This document shows, one piece after another, positions 1 through 9,922 of a stretch of DNA of 64,000 nucleotides; the first letter of the stretch is position 1; every line of letters starts with the position of its first letter. The stretch comes from Ignavibacteria bacterium (GTDB taxonomy: Bacteria > Bacteroidota > Ignavibacteria > Kapaibacteriales > UBA961). Made by a program: the position numbers and the translations under genes. The notes beneath the pieces are model-generated. The model was not told where the DNA came from, ran no database searches, and worked only from the letters and a program-made list of their open reading frames with translations. The DNA is taken from NCBI GenBank assembly GCA_016720145.1, contig JADJXV010000006.1:124001-188000 (forward strand), given 5' to 3'.

Positions 1-297
1 AATATTTTGTCCACCCATTGACCCCGATACATCGACGACAAGGACTGAAGAAATCATTACCGGTGGGCTATCGGGAGGGCATGTCACGCTCAAAACGTTG
101 CGTTGTGCAGAGTTTTCAATAACTGAAAAATCCGTATTTGACAGAGAATTCAACCTCTTACCTTGAGCATCTCGTGCATAAAATGCAGCGGTGACTTTGG
201 GGAAATTCGTAACTTTAGCGCCAAAAACGGAGAGTGTTTGCGCCGGTGAAGTATAGAGTACCATCAAAGAAATCAGGAAGTAAAAACAAGTTTTCAT
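1..297 (-). CDS. VWA-domain secreted protein, N-terminal part (runs off the window)
   Basis: Reading the minus strand from the ATG at 297 gives 99 uninterrupted codons to the window edge. The protein opens with a signal peptide (MKTCFYFLISLMVLYTSPAQ). A beta-rich stretch follows, and residues about 86-97 read VLVVDVSGSMGG, the DxSxS metal-ion-dependent adhesion site of a von Willebrand factor A domain. The product is therefore probably an exported, metal-binding adhesion or scaffold protein. The rest, including any C-terminal sorting domain, lies outside the window. It sits 18 bp downstream of a frameshifted T9SS protein on the same strand, so the two may be co-transcribed. The VWA call is firm for the motif; the cellular role is unknown. 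Confidence 0.75.
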   Translation of the reverse strand, partial: MKTCFYFLISLMVLYTSPAQTLSVFGAKVTNFPKVTAAFYARDAQGKRLNSLSNTDFSVIENSAQRNVLSVTCPPDSPPVMISSVLVVDVSGSMGGQNI

Positions 298-315
298 GCA
301 ATTTTTGGTACTATC

Positions 316-1276
316 TTAATGAATAATGTGAACGACAGTTGTAACCACTTCACCGTTTGACTCCATTCGAACAAAATATACTCCATTAGACAAAACACTA
401 CAATCATAATTAATTGAATATTCACCGGTTAGAAGATAATCATCTATTACGGAATGTATTTTGCGTCCAAGAACATCTGAAATAGATAGATTTACTCGAC
501 CACTTTTTGCATGTTGGAATTGAAAATTCAATGTTGATGAGGCAGGATTCGGAGTAGAACTTAGCTTCCGGTTTGTTTCTTGAGCGTCTCCGATGAATTC
601 CACACTATTCGGCTTTGCCGGAAGCCATGCTGCTATATTGAAGGACGGCTTACCACCTGCATAGTTAAATTCTCCACCGAAATATACAGTATCTCCAATG
701 AATGCAATGGATTGAACAGTCACTCGGCTAATGGTGATTGTATCGCGTGTCATAGATTTCACAAATCCAGTACCAAGTGGTGACCATTTCTTTGTACTCA
801 GATTATACATTGCCACATTCTCTGCTGCAATATCTCCAATATGGTCAAAATATCCTGTCACGTAGAGTATGTTACCTTTACAAGCCATTACATAGATTTC
901 ACCATTATTTTTTCCTTTGATAAATATCTCGGCAATTTGTTCGAATGAGTCACCATTTACTCTCATTAATGAGCTCGATCCTTTATATCCTGCATTAGTA
1001 AAAATGCCCGCAACGAGAATATCTCCGCTTGGGGTTACACAACTAGCTCTGACAACTGCATTCGAATCTTGAGCTTTATATCCGAGCGCTTTCCAGTGCT
1101 GTCCATCCCATGATGCAAGTCCATTACATGCAACAGAACCTGCCTGATAAAAACTTCCTGCTACGATTAGTGAATGAGACGAATCTTCTGCAAAGATGAA
1201 TCCACCATATCCTCCACCTAAAATACCTCCTCCGACATCAGACCATTGAGTACCATTCCATCTTGCAATCGATTCC
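316..1276 (-). pseudogene. T9SS repeat protein, C-terminal half (frameshifted from the gene at 1238-2929)
   Basis: This frame continues the protein that starts at 2929. The upstream frame reads AGSVQCG then runs into nonsense; dropping one C of the pair at 1275-1276 joins it to ESIARWNGTQW, exactly as in the intact paralogue at 2960-5542 (TIAKWDGKQW). The segment holds several more W-x-G-x-W / GGxF-AG repeats and ends in a type IX secretion sorting domain of about 75 residues (TPNPASSTLNFQF..., LGRK, LSNGVYFVRM). Without this half the product could not be exported by T9SS. It could be a real +1 frameshift or a sequencing error; apart from the shift both halves are fully open, which favours a recent event or an error. 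Confidence 0.75.
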
Positions 1277-2929
1277 GCACTGCACACTACCTGCTTTTGT
1301 AAAATTTCCACCAACATATAAAGAATTACCAATTGCTATCATTGCATCGATTGTAGCCGGATAATAATACGAGCCGCTCGTTCCTTGATGGCTCTGCGTG
1401 ATACCGCCTCCAACACATTCAGTGATTCCATCTTTATAGGACGTAATATTATCACATCGGTTTGTGCCTAACAGTTCAAACGTACCACCGAGATACAAAG
1501 TAGTATCTATTCGTGCAAATTGCGAGAGTCCTGGAGTAGTTGTGAATACTCTCGTTATTCCGGTATATGGTCCATACCCTGCTCCACCTAATATTCCCGT
1601 TCCCACATTTTCCCACGCTTTACCTGTCCAGTACCCTATACTATTCAATCGTTTATCGCCTGCATATTCAAAATCGCCGATTACCAAGAGCTTGTTGTTA
1701 TCATTAAATACATTTGTATAATCTGACCATTTACAAATCGGTGCTTGTGTTTTTGCATCTCCGAGCGGATACCAGGTGAATGTCGATTGATCATACCGTG
1801 CTATATTATTCACATTTTGACTTCCGGCTGTAGCAAATAATCCTGCCACAAACATTTGATTATCCGTTACGAGATGTGCATAGAGTTTCGTAGAGTTATC
1901 ATCATCATTGATACCACTTCCCAAGCCATTCCATCGGCCGGTCGTATGATCCCATTTTGCAACTTTATTGGCAACATATCCTTGTATCGATGAAAAATAT
2001 CCGATACAATAGACATCCTCTCCATCGACTATCATACTACCGGAATTATTCAGACTGCTGTCTATTACCGTAGTCCACGTCGCTCCGTCATATCGAAGCA
2101 TTCCCCCACCTTTGATGGTACTTCCGGAGGCGAGTTTCATTGAATCAATCCAACCGAATAGATAAAGATAGTCTTTGTTTCCCTGGATACGTTGTATCGG
2201 CAGGTTTAAAAATAATGATGTCGGGTACATCGTATCGACGATTGGTATCCAAGTAGTTCCGTCCCAACGAGATAAAGCTTGATAATATGCCGGGAAACTA
2301 TACGTGTCTTTAAATAATACATTACTATAGAGCGATCCTTTGAGAGCCACTATTCCACGAGCACTCGTGTTTGTATCTTTGTTGAATAAGCTCCACTTTC
2401 CATTATTCCAGTAAGCAATATTTCTAATTGGCGTACCTTGAATTGAAAATGATCCATGTATTATCAGGTCATTTCCGAATCGTGTTACTCCACTGATATC
2501 ACCTGAAAATAGTGAATCAGATGTCCATTGTTTTGTTCGAGTGTTAAAAAGAGCATATCCTGCGGCAGGAATATCTCCGGCTGTCGTAAAATTACCACTG
2601 ACAAATACATTATCTCCGTCGGCAAATACCTTGGTCACTTCAGGATAATCATTTTGAGATGGATTTTTCCACACTCCGGAGCCTGCTTTTTCCCAAGAAT
2701 TTGTTTTTTTGTTCCATAAAGCGATATTATTCCCCGGAACAGTAAATCTACCTCCCACAATGACATAATCAGCATTCGCTGCCAATGCAAGTGCACCTCT
2801 GATCGGTGCGCCATTGAATTCAGGATGACTAATTCCCGGCTTGGAAAACCTGTCATCCCACCGGTAGTCATCAGGATGCTGGGCGTAAGTAGTGGTAATT
2901 ACTAATAATAGAAGGATTATAATTTTCAT
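1238..2929 (-). CDS. T9SS repeat protein, N-terminal half, ends at a frameshift
   Basis: The 563-residue frame starts with a signal peptide (MKIIILLLLVITTTYAQ) followed by HPDDYRWDDRF, which is also found at the start of the next gene upstream. The body is a run of repeats of the form YVGGxFTxAGxxxxNNIAxWDxxxxxWxxLGxG, likely blades of a beta-propeller of the Kelch/delta-60 kind. It is about half identical to the protein at 2960-5542 and lies 30 bp downstream of it, so the pair is a tandem duplication. The last residues (GIDCKMEWYSMV) are frameshift product; the true continuation is at 316-1276. Restored length is about 870 residues, matching the 860-residue paralogue. Expected location is outside the cell or on its surface; the ligand is unknown. 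Confidence 0.8.
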   Translation of the reverse strand: MKIIILLLLVITTTYAQHPDDYRWDDRFSKPGISHPEFNGAPIRGALALAANADYVIVGGRFTVPGNNIALWNKKTNSWEKAGSGVWKNPSQNDYPEVTKVFADGDNVFVSGNFTTAGDIPAAGYALFNTRTKQWTSDSLFSGDISGVTRFGNDLIIHGSFSIQGTPIRNIAYWNNGKWSLFNKDTNTSARGIVALKGSLYSNVLFKDTYSFPAYYQALSRWDGTTWIPIVDTMYPTSLFLNLPIQRIQGNKDYLYLFGWIDSMKLASGSTIKGGGMLRYDGATWTTVIDSSLNNSGSMIVDGEDVYCIGYFSSIQGYVANKVAKWDHTTGRWNGLGSGINDDDNSTKLYAHLVTDNQMFVAGLFATAGSQNVNNIARYDQSTFTWYPLGDAKTQAPICKWSDYTNVFNDNNKLLVIGDFEYAGDKRLNSIGYWTGKAWENVGTGILGGAGYGPYTGITRVFTTTPGLSQFARIDTTLYLGGTFELLGTNRCDNITSYKDGITECVGGGITQSHQGTSGSYYYPATIDAMIAIGNSLYVGGNFTKAGSVQCGIDCKMEWYSMV

Positions 2930-2959
2930 TTTGCGTATAACTTTATAATTATAAATTAT

Positions 2960-5542
2960 TTACCGAGAAATTATCAACTTTTGTGTTTGAATAGAATGAA
3001 TCCCGGCTACCACACAATAATACACACCGCTCGATAGCGCGGTGCAATCAATGCGTGACTGATACTCACCTGCCTGTAATTCACCTTCAGATATTCGCTG
3101 CACTTCTTTCCCGAGCGCGTCTCGGAGGGTAATTGTTACATGTTGAGATTGAGGAATGGAAAAGGTAAGTGTCGCAGTTGAGAACGCAGGATTGGGTTGG
3201 ATGCTAAGAGTTGGAGTAGTAGTTGATGTACTAATTTGTTCGACACTATTCGGCTTAGCCGGAAGCCATGCAGCTATACAAATGGATGACTTACCTCCGA
3301 CGTACGAAAATTCACCACCGAAATACACCGTATCACCGACGAATGCGATAGTAGAGACAGTACCCGAAACAGGTATGAGTGAATCAAAGATATCCTTTTT
3401 GGAAAATCCACTTCCCAAAGGCGACCATTTACCGGTTTTTACATTATACATCGCCACTTTATTTGCAGCAATATCACCAACATAGTCAAAATGACCTGCC
3501 ACATAGAGAAGATCTCCTTTACAAGCCATAGCCGTAATAAAACCACCGTTTTTTCCGTTTGCTACATTGGCAATTGTTTCGAATGAATTCCCTTTCAATC
3601 GAGCGAGCGTTCCAGCTCCTTGATTGCCCAATTTCGACAAAAAACCGGCAACAAGGACATCTCCGTTTGGTGCCACGCATATCGACTGTATATCTGCGCC
3701 CGAATCACCGACGATATATCCGCGGGGTTCCCACTTTTGACCATCCCATGCGGCAAGACTATTGCAAGGTATTCCTCCTGCCTTATAAAACTTCCCTGCT
3801 ACCATTAAGTTATGTGAAGAGTCTTCTACTAGTTTCGGGTAACTATTCCCCGATAGCTGTAGTCCGCCTCCTAACGCTGACCATTGCTTTCCATCCCATT
3901 TTGCAATTGTTTCTATTCGTAAAGTTCCTGCTTTCTGAAAGTCGCCGGTTACATATAAGTCATTACCAATAGATTCCATAGAAGTTATTTGCGCAGGAAT
4001 AGTAAAACCCGGGCTGCTTGGATTATGACTTTCAGATACACCTCCACCTACACATTGAGTACTTCCATCGTTATACGTTGTAATGTTGCTACACGGTTCT
4101 GATCCCAAAAGTTCAAAACTTCCACCGAGGTACATTGTGTCATTCATTCTTGAAAATTGAGTCAATCCTGTCGGTCCCAACAGGGCTAATGGAATTGCCG
4201 TTGGAAAATAGGCTCCTCCCACAATTCCCGTCCCGAGCGGTTCCCAATCTGTACCTGTCCAATACCCTATATTATTAAGAATTTTATTCCCTGCATAATT
4301 AAATCCACCGATTGCCAAGAGCTTACCTTTATCTTCAAATACCGATAATTTCCCACCAAAATAAGTCACAATTGGCGCCTGTGTGTTGCCATCGCCAAAA
4401 GAATACCATCGAGATGTCGTATAGTCGTAGAGAGCGATATTATTAACATACTGGCTGCCGGCAGTTTGGAATTGACCCGCTGTAAATACTTGATTACCAT
4501 CGACTAAAATCGCATTCAGCGTTCCACTCGGGATACCACTACCCAAACTCGACCACTGTTTTGACAGATGATTCCATTTGACTATTCCTGTAGCGTTAAT
4601 TCCATCGACAGAAGTAAATCCACCGGCAATTATCAAATCATTTCCATCAAATCCAATGGTTTGTAATTTATTATTTGAATTGTCAAGGATTGTATTCCAG
4701 GAAGTTCCATCATACCGCATCAAATTATTTGCCTTCACCGTGCCGGACCAATTGGCTAGTATCATGGAGTCTAAAGCGCCGTAAACATAGAGATAGTCTG
4801 AAGTTGCTTTGATACCACGAATGGGAGTGTTATTCTTACTATAAAACATAAACTCAATTTTTTCCCATATCGTACCATTCCATTTCACAAGTGAAGAAAA
4901 GGCAGGTGCAGGAGGTGATAGTTGAAAACAATACAAGCTATCTTTGAAAACAGCCAAGCCACCGGGAACAGAAAAATTCTCATTGCCAAATTGGCTCCAT
5001 TTGCCCCCGCTCCATTTTGCATAGTTTGCAATTGATGTGCCTTTGATAGTAAATTTTCCTCCAATAATTATATCGCCATTATACCTTACGATACTGTTGA
5101 CACTACCTTGTATCATCGTGTCGCTCGCTGTCCATACTTTTGTGCGGGTATTGAAAATAGCAAAACATGATGAAGGAATAGTACCATCAATCATCGTAAA
5201 TTTCCCGCCTACAAACACGCTATCTCCTTCAGCATAAAGGCATTGAATATATGGATAAATATTCCGTTCCCATGGCTGCCATACTCCCTTTCCGGCATTC
5301 TCCCAGTTGTTTGTTTTCTTATTCCATAAAATAATATTATTGCCGGGGATAGTAAATATCCCGCCGACTACGATATAATCGGGTGTGGATACGAGGACGT
5401 TGACCTGGCAATTACTGCCGGTTTCAGGACTGCTAATTCCGACAGCGGAGAATTTATCATCCCAGCGATAGTCGTCAGGATGCTGCGCGTTGGTAAGAGA
5501 GAGGAGAGTAAAAAACAGTGAAATAGTAAAAAATATCTTCAT
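2960..5542 (-). CDS. T9SS-exported propeller-like repeat protein
   Basis: An intact 860-residue protein with an N-terminal signal peptide (MKIFFTISLFFTLLSLTNAQ), about 700 residues of repeats with recurring GGxF, NNIxxW and WxxLGxG signatures, and a C-terminal T9SS type A sorting domain (PNPAFSTATLTFSI, DALGKEVQ, LSSGVYYCVV, ending LIISR). In known T9SS bacteria such domains direct passage through the outer membrane and anchoring or release. The repeats suggest a beta-propeller used for binding; no catalytic motif is recognisable. It is transcribed away from the sigma factor gene at 5741 and towards its frameshifted tandem copy. Confidence 0.85.
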   Translation of the reverse strand: MKIFFTISLFFTLLSLTNAQHPDDYRWDDKFSAVGISSPETGSNCQVNVLVSTPDYIVVGGIFTIPGNNIILWNKKTNNWENAGKGVWQPWERNIYPYIQCLYAEGDSVFVGGKFTMIDGTIPSSCFAIFNTRTKVWTASDTMIQGSVNSIVRYNGDIIIGGKFTIKGTSIANYAKWSGGKWSQFGNENFSVPGGLAVFKDSLYCFQLSPPAPAFSSLVKWNGTIWEKIEFMFYSKNNTPIRGIKATSDYLYVYGALDSMILANWSGTVKANNLMRYDGTSWNTILDNSNNKLQTIGFDGNDLIIAGGFTSVDGINATGIVKWNHLSKQWSSLGSGIPSGTLNAILVDGNQVFTAGQFQTAGSQYVNNIALYDYTTSRWYSFGDGNTQAPIVTYFGGKLSVFEDKGKLLAIGGFNYAGNKILNNIGYWTGTDWEPLGTGIVGGAYFPTAIPLALLGPTGLTQFSRMNDTMYLGGSFELLGSEPCSNITTYNDGSTQCVGGGVSESHNPSSPGFTIPAQITSMESIGNDLYVTGDFQKAGTLRIETIAKWDGKQWSALGGGLQLSGNSYPKLVEDSSHNLMVAGKFYKAGGIPCNSLAAWDGQKWEPRGYIVGDSGADIQSICVAPNGDVLVAGFLSKLGNQGAGTLARLKGNSFETIANVANGKNGGFITAMACKGDLLYVAGHFDYVGDIAANKVAMYNVKTGKWSPLGSGFSKKDIFDSLIPVSGTVSTIAFVGDTVYFGGEFSYVGGKSSICIAAWLPAKPNSVEQISTSTTTPTLSIQPNPAFSTATLTFSIPQSQHVTITLRDALGKEVQRISEGELQAGEYQSRIDCTALSSGVYYCVVAGIHSIQTQKLIISR

Positions 5543-5740
5543 AAGAATTCCGAAATGTGTGGATTGGATGAATTGATAATTTGCAAATAGTACAACAATA
5601 ACACTACGCAGTAGCTTACATCACCAAATATTTTCTCCCTTTGATTTGAATGCAAAATAATTCTGTAATTTCGGTGATAGAAATGAATCTCTTGTGTCAT
5701 TCGAATATTACAAACACAAATTTTCTCTTTTTTAGAGCGT

Positions 5741-6310
5741 ATGCGGAAATTTTTACATTCTTATTCTGACAGTGAACTCACGGCATTACTTCTCGAAGAG
5801 GATGAAGTATTTGCCAAGAATGTCTTTGCTGAGCTTTATGGCAGATTCGAACGTAGAATTTACGCATATTGTTTACGGGTAACAGGTTGCAGAGACGACG
5901 CCGGTGACATTACTCAGGATACATTTATCAAATTCTACCACGTAGCCCGCAAGCGTCATATCACCCACCCATCTTCCTATCTCTTGATCACCGCACGTAA
6001 TAAATGTTTGAATTTTAATCGTGACCGTACAAGCTATGAGCCACTTTTTGAGCATACCATTATTGAAGAATCTCTTCATTCTACCTTCGAACAACGTGAC
6101 TTACTTGCTATGATTTCTAAAGCACTTCCATTACTCGATTTTGACCGCCTAGAAGCATTTGTACTCCGGTATTGGAGTGGGCTCGACTATAAAGAAATGG
6201 CGGAAGTGTGTGGTGAGAGTATCAATGTGATGCGAACGAGGGTATGGCGAGCGAAGGAACGACTCAAAGAAATCCTCGCTCCTTTTATTCATGAAATCAA
6301 TAACTTATGA
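5741..6310 (+). CDS. ECF-type RNA polymerase sigma-70 family factor
   Basis: A 189-residue protein with the two-domain architecture of extracytoplasmic function sigma factors. Region 2 is at residues about 25-90 (FAELYGRFERRIYAYCLRV, then DDAGDITQDTFIKFY, the core-binding and -10 recognition helices). Region 4 is at about 125-180 (FVLRYWSGLDYKEMAEVCGES, then RVWRAKERLKEIL, a helix-turn-helix for the -35 element). Its TGA stop overlaps the ATG of the next gene by 4 bases (ATGA), which indicates translational coupling to a membrane protein that is probably its anti-sigma factor. It presumably responds to an envelope signal; its regulon cannot be read here. A 198-bp divergent intergenic stretch precedes it. 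Confidence 0.92.
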   Translation: MRKFLHSYSDSELTALLLEEDEVFAKNVFAELYGRFERRIYAYCLRVTGCRDDAGDITQDTFIKFYHVARKRHITHPSSYLLITARNKCLNFNRDRTSYEPLFEHTIIEESLHSTFEQRDLLAMISKALPLLDFDRLEAFVLRYWSGLDYKEMAEVCGESINVMRTRVWRAKERLKEILAPFIHEINNL

Positions 6311-7446
6311 TGAACGACTATAGTGAGATGATTCACCGTTACTTAGATGGTGATTTGCCTGAAGCTGCAGAGCGATTGCTCTTTGACGAACTCGCCCGTA
6401 ATCCAGAATTACGTCGTGATTTTGGATTAGAATTGGAAGTACAGAAACTTGTAGCAAAAGACAGTACCACGCTTTTAGCCCCGGACAACGTTCGAGCGGG
6501 TGTTTTCTCATCGCTTAACATACCACTTACGACCGATGCTACCACTATTGCAGCCGCTGCCGCTCCTCAACTGCTGACGTTCACTTCCATAGCGCTTGTT
6601 TCAATGCTTTTTGGTGGAATAATGGTGTGGTTCGGTATAAAAGCTAATGATAGCTTCACTTCTCAGCTCTCGGTAACCGCTTCAAATACTGAAAAGATAA
6701 TGTCATCTGCAATACCGGCTACTATGTTCACCAATGATATGGATAATACGCAAACAGTGGGAAATAATTCCAGAAAGTATAACTATAATTCTATGAATTC
6801 TACCACAGCTTTACAACCGATTATAGTAAAGAACCCATTGGACTATATTCAATCATCTGAAAGCTACATAACTACTCCAATTATATCTGCTGTAACTACT
6901 TCCTCAGATGACATTCAACACTTGAATCAAAGTAACCGAGATTCATACTTCGCACAATCGCTTTCAATTCCACAACTCATTGATATTCATCAGGATATCC
7001 CCATGACTGTCTCTGTGCGTGGCATGCAGGATATAGCAGGTGCAAATGGAGTAGCATTATCAGCATTATACGCTCTCGATGACGAACAAGCAATAGGCGT
7101 AGAGGTGAGTACTGACAGGTTCACTCGCTATGAACAGCGCAGAATAGATGGTGTGGACAAGCGTATCGCATTTTCTGAGCCGAGTACTATCATTGGCAGC
7201 GTTTATCGTATCGCCTTGCCGAGTATGAGTATAGATGAATTTACACCATATATTCAATCCTTTGCAGGTGCTACGACAAAGGGATTACCGGTAGGAAGAG
7301 CGACAGTCGGCTTACAGTGGACTCCTGATCGAAGGGTCACCCTCAGTGGTGGAATTGATGGTACGATATTCGGCTATCAAACAAACGGACAATGGAAAGC
7401 TGGCGTGATGACGAGTGTGGTCTATGGAGTATCTGTCGTATGGTAG
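6307..7446 (+). CDS. Probable anti-sigma factor with a single membrane span and a long periplasmic tail
   Basis: 379 residues. Residues 1-50 (DYSEMIHRYLDGDLPEAAE, then ELARNPELRRDF) have the helical pattern of FCB anti-sigma N-termini but lack the HxxxCxxC zinc motif. One hydrophobic span lies near residues 88-112 (LLTFTSIALVSMLFGGIMVW). A Ser/Thr/Asn-rich linker follows, then a C-terminal region of alternating beta strands (about 230-379) with barrel-like segments such as VALSALYALDDEQAIGVEVS. It starts inside the stop codon of the ECF sigma gene. The inferred role is to hold the sigma factor at the membrane and sense an envelope cue through the tail. Function is inferred from context; the domain match is weak. 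Confidence 0.65.
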   Translation: MMNDYSEMIHRYLDGDLPEAAERLLFDELARNPELRRDFGLELEVQKLVAKDSTTLLAPDNVRAGVFSSLNIPLTTDATTIAAAAAPQLLTFTSIALVSMLFGGIMVWFGIKANDSFTSQLSVTASNTEKIMSSAIPATMFTNDMDNTQTVGNNSRKYNYNSMNSTTALQPIIVKNPLDYIQSSESYITTPIISAVTTSSDDIQHLNQSNRDSYFAQSLSIPQLIDIHQDIPMTVSVRGMQDIAGANGVALSALYALDDEQAIGVEVSTDRFTRYEQRRIDGVDKRIAFSEPSTIIGSVYRIALPSMSIDEFTPYIQSFAGATTKGLPVGRATVGLQWTPDRRVTLSGGIDGTIFGYQTNGQWKAGVMTSVVYGVSVVW

Positions 7447-7520
7447 TTCAATCAGTCGATAAATTTCTGATGGTACATCTATCTTCATTAGAACAATATT
7501 ATTTTATAATAAAATAAAAC

Positions 7521-7558
7521 AAGCCCTTTGTAAGATTATTATTTACAAAGGGCTTTTT
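7521..7558. terminator. Bidirectional hairpin terminator between convergent genes
   Basis: AAGCCCTTTGTAA pairs with TTTACAAAGGGCTT around an 8-nt loop. An A-rich run lies on the left and a T-run on the right, so it can terminate both the plus-strand sigma/anti-sigma pair and the minus-strand gene at 7599-8300. The same stem sequence recurs at 9881 and, damaged, at about 10910. Confidence 0.85.
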
Positions 7559-7598
7559 TAATTTCGAACATCAATTTGAATTGAATTGGAAGTGTACT

Positions 7599-8300
7599 TC
7601 AGCAACCATCGCCGTTCCCTGAACCGAAAACACTGAACTTGAAATTCTGTTTGACTTTTACACCTTTTGTTGTTTCAGCCGGCTTCCATTTCGGCATTTT
7701 GTTAATTACTTCGATGAGAGTATTGTCAATTTTGGGATTTAAAGATGATCTATAGATATGAGCATTTGAAATTCCACCTTGCTCATTAACCGTAAAATTC
7801 ACAACGACAGGTTTGAAATCTTTGCTATTTATGTCTGTAAGTTTGTTGATACCATTTTCTTGTAAATACTCTTTAAGTTGTTGATATCCACCATGATATT
7901 CAGCTTCTTTATCTGGTATGACGGTCGTTTGAAAGAGCATTGTGGCGTTTTGAATAGTATCTGTTACTGCATTTTTCTCAATGTATCCTATGCTTATAGC
8001 GACATCTGCACCTATATCTGCTGTATGGAGAATATTTTTTTGTTCAGTACTTAGATTTAGATTTTTACCGGCAGCTTTTAGTGTATTACCTTTGCTCGTT
8101 ACTTTCACTTCTACAAAATCATATTCTTTAATCCACTGTGAAGGATAGTTAGGAATAATATCAGATATGGATTTCGCCCCTATGAGTGTGAATTTATTAA
8201 TTGAGCGCTCGTACGAACCATGAACGTCATATCGAAATTCAGGAGTCTGTGAAGGAACAATCAAAAAAGACATGAGCATTGAGAGTAAGCTGTTTACCAT
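7599..8300 (-). CDS. TonB C-terminal-domain protein
   Basis: 233 residues. A hydrophobic N-terminus (MVNSLLSMLMSFLIVP) is followed by an unassigned region of about 110 residues. Residues about 135-225 carry the signature of the TonB C-terminal fold: YHGGYQQLKEYLQENG, then VVVNFTVNEQGGISNAHIYRSS, then NKMPKWKPAETTKGVKVKQNF. Such domains contact TonB-dependent receptors or act as isolated periplasmic modules; this one lacks the usual long Pro-rich linker and may be secreted into the periplasm rather than coupled to ExbB/D. It is convergent with the anti-sigma gene and shares the hairpin terminator with it. Confidence 0.75.
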   Translation of the reverse strand: MVNSLLSMLMSFLIVPSQTPEFRYDVHGSYERSINKFTLIGAKSISDIIPNYPSQWIKEYDFVEVKVTSKGNTLKAAGKNLNLSTEQKNILHTADIGADVAISIGYIEKNAVTDTIQNATMLFQTTVIPDKEAEYHGGYQQLKEYLQENGINKLTDINSKDFKPVVVNFTVNEQGGISNAHIYRSSLNPKIDNTLIEVINKMPKWKPAETTKGVKVKQNFKFSVFGSGNGDGC

Positions 8301-8609
8301 TGGAGTATTTAAATAATGGATAAAAGATGTTTAAAACTACGGTTCAAAATTACATTGAATTATCTAATGATAGTTTGATAAAGATATGGAATTAACGTTT
8401 TTTAGGATTCAATAACTCATCACGCTATTATCAAACTTTATAAACATCTTAATTTATTTATTTTTAATTCAGAACTACAGAAAATCTGTAGATTTGCAGA
8501 GAGAAGTATCAATTTTATTTTATTAGAAGTAACTACTAATAACCAAAGATCAAACATACTATTTATCAATCAATTTCACTGGAGTAATTATGAGGTTTTT
8601 TCCACATTT

Positions 8610-9740
8610 ATGTTGCCAATCTTGGCAATTTTTGCCTTCAATTCATGCATGACATCTACAGATGTTGTACAGCAAGGAAACATTATAGGTCGAGTGTATC
8701 TCGGTAGTGATATCCCTCCTCAAAACGAGTCGAACCAATCTATCACCGTCACTCTCACGGGCAACACATCATATTCTGCTGTCTCGGCTGATTCCGGCAA
8801 ATTTGCGTTTGAAAAGGTTGTGCAGGGTATTTACACGGTCACCTATTCCAAAACAGGTTATGTTTCATATTCATTGAAAAATGTACAGTTTGTAGGAAAT
8901 GGTACGTTAGAGCTCCGCACAATATATTTACAACAGGAAGAGGTATCACCTGTAACCCAAAAATCGACTTTTGGCTATATACGACTCTTTGATGAAAATG
9001 GCGATTCTCTCAGTAATCATGGCGGGGCGACGGTTTCGATTGTCGGCACATCCGTTTCAGTAATTTCTGATCTTACAGGCGCATTCTATTTTCATAAATA
9101 TCCCTCCGGTAAATTTGATGTTTCATTCAGTAAAAGCGGGTACCAAACATTCGTTGTGCCTAATGTAGTTTTTCCTGATTCTAATTTGATTAGTACAAAG
9201 CAACTACTTGACTATCAAGGTTATAACACAGTAGCTCTCGCAAATCCACCTAAATTTGAGATACAACTTGACACAGTACTTTTTAATACTACTTCTGATG
9301 ATAACAGATATTATTATGAACTAGTTAAACAACAAGATGGTAGCAATGATACGATAATTAGATTAAATCCACGAGGCAAAATACTACCTACCGGATATGG
9401 CAAACAGATATCAGTAGTCTCTGTATTTGGTGACACACCGGATGTATCCGTTGATTCGTATGACCCTACCATATCCCCACAAATAGTATATTCTCCACTA
9501 GATAATCCCAGTCGTTCAATTTATCATCCGGGAGGTTATTCATATTTTATCGCGCCAGATAGCAGATGGCATATACTTCGCGCAGGAAAAGTTGCTTATC
9601 TCAAAATATATGCACAATGGACGTTTAAAGATAAATCTCTTCATTACTTTGAGAACCGGGCGCAAAAACGATTAGGAATGTCAGGGTATAGTACTAAAGT
9701 CATTAAATTTACTTTTCCTACAACCTATAAATTTGATTAG
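8610..9740 (+). CDS. Lipoprotein-like protein with CarboxypepD_reg/PEGA-type repeats
   Basis: 376 residues from the open ATG at 8610. A lipobox-like FNSC occurs at residues 10-13. Two beta-sandwich repeats of the carboxypeptidase regulatory kind follow (GRVYLGSD... SGKFAFEKVVQGIYTVTYSKTGY, and GYIRLFDENGD... GAFYFHKYPSGKFDVSFSKSGY), then a C-terminal region with no recognised family. A GGAG sequence at 8581-8584 sits 5 bases before another ATG at 8590, which is out of frame by one base; a one-base loss in the TTTTTT or ACATTTA stretch would restore a signal peptide starting MRFFPHL. The true start is therefore probably 8590 with a frameshift. The 3' end is duplicated at 10453-10770. Confidence 0.7.
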   Translation: MLPILAIFAFNSCMTSTDVVQQGNIIGRVYLGSDIPPQNESNQSITVTLTGNTSYSAVSADSGKFAFEKVVQGIYTVTYSKTGYVSYSLKNVQFVGNGTLELRTIYLQQEEVSPVTQKSTFGYIRLFDENGDSLSNHGGATVSIVGTSVSVISDLTGAFYFHKYPSGKFDVSFSKSGYQTFVVPNVVFPDSNLISTKQLLDYQGYNTVALANPPKFEIQLDTVLFNTTSDDNRYYYELVKQQDGSNDTIIRLNPRGKILPTGYGKQISVVSVFGDTPDVSVDSYDPTISPQIVYSPLDNPSRSIYHPGGYSYFIAPDSRWHILRAGKVAYLKIYAQWTFKDKSLHYFENRAQKRLGMSGYSTKVIKFTFPTTYKFD

Positions 9741-9880
9741 CTGAAAGATCAATCGTTGGATTATGTAGAATTTAATGACAATGATGATTCGAAAATTCTC
9801 TGTAGATATACAGAAAAGTACAAAAAAGTGTGCAAATAACATGCAAATATAAACAACTTACACAATCAGAAAAATAAAAA

Positions 9881-9913
9881 AGCCCTTTGTAAGTATTAAA
9901 CTTACAAAGGGCT
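9881..9913 (-). terminator. Hairpin terminator downstream of the displaced tRNA-Arg end
   Basis: AGCCCTTTGTAAG and CTTACAAAGGGCT form a perfect 13-bp stem with a 7-nt loop. The A-rich run on its left reads as a T-run on the minus strand, so it suits minus-strand transcription coming from a tRNA-Arg. A damaged copy lies at about 10909-10941 beside the intact tRNA. Confidence 0.7.
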
Positions 9914-9922
9914 TACAGGGAG

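Noticed and set aside
5543..5740. Bacteroidota-type promoter for the sigma gene (TTTG ... TAATTTCG near 5640-5673)
   Set aside because: The spacing and the -7 box deviate too much to support a call.
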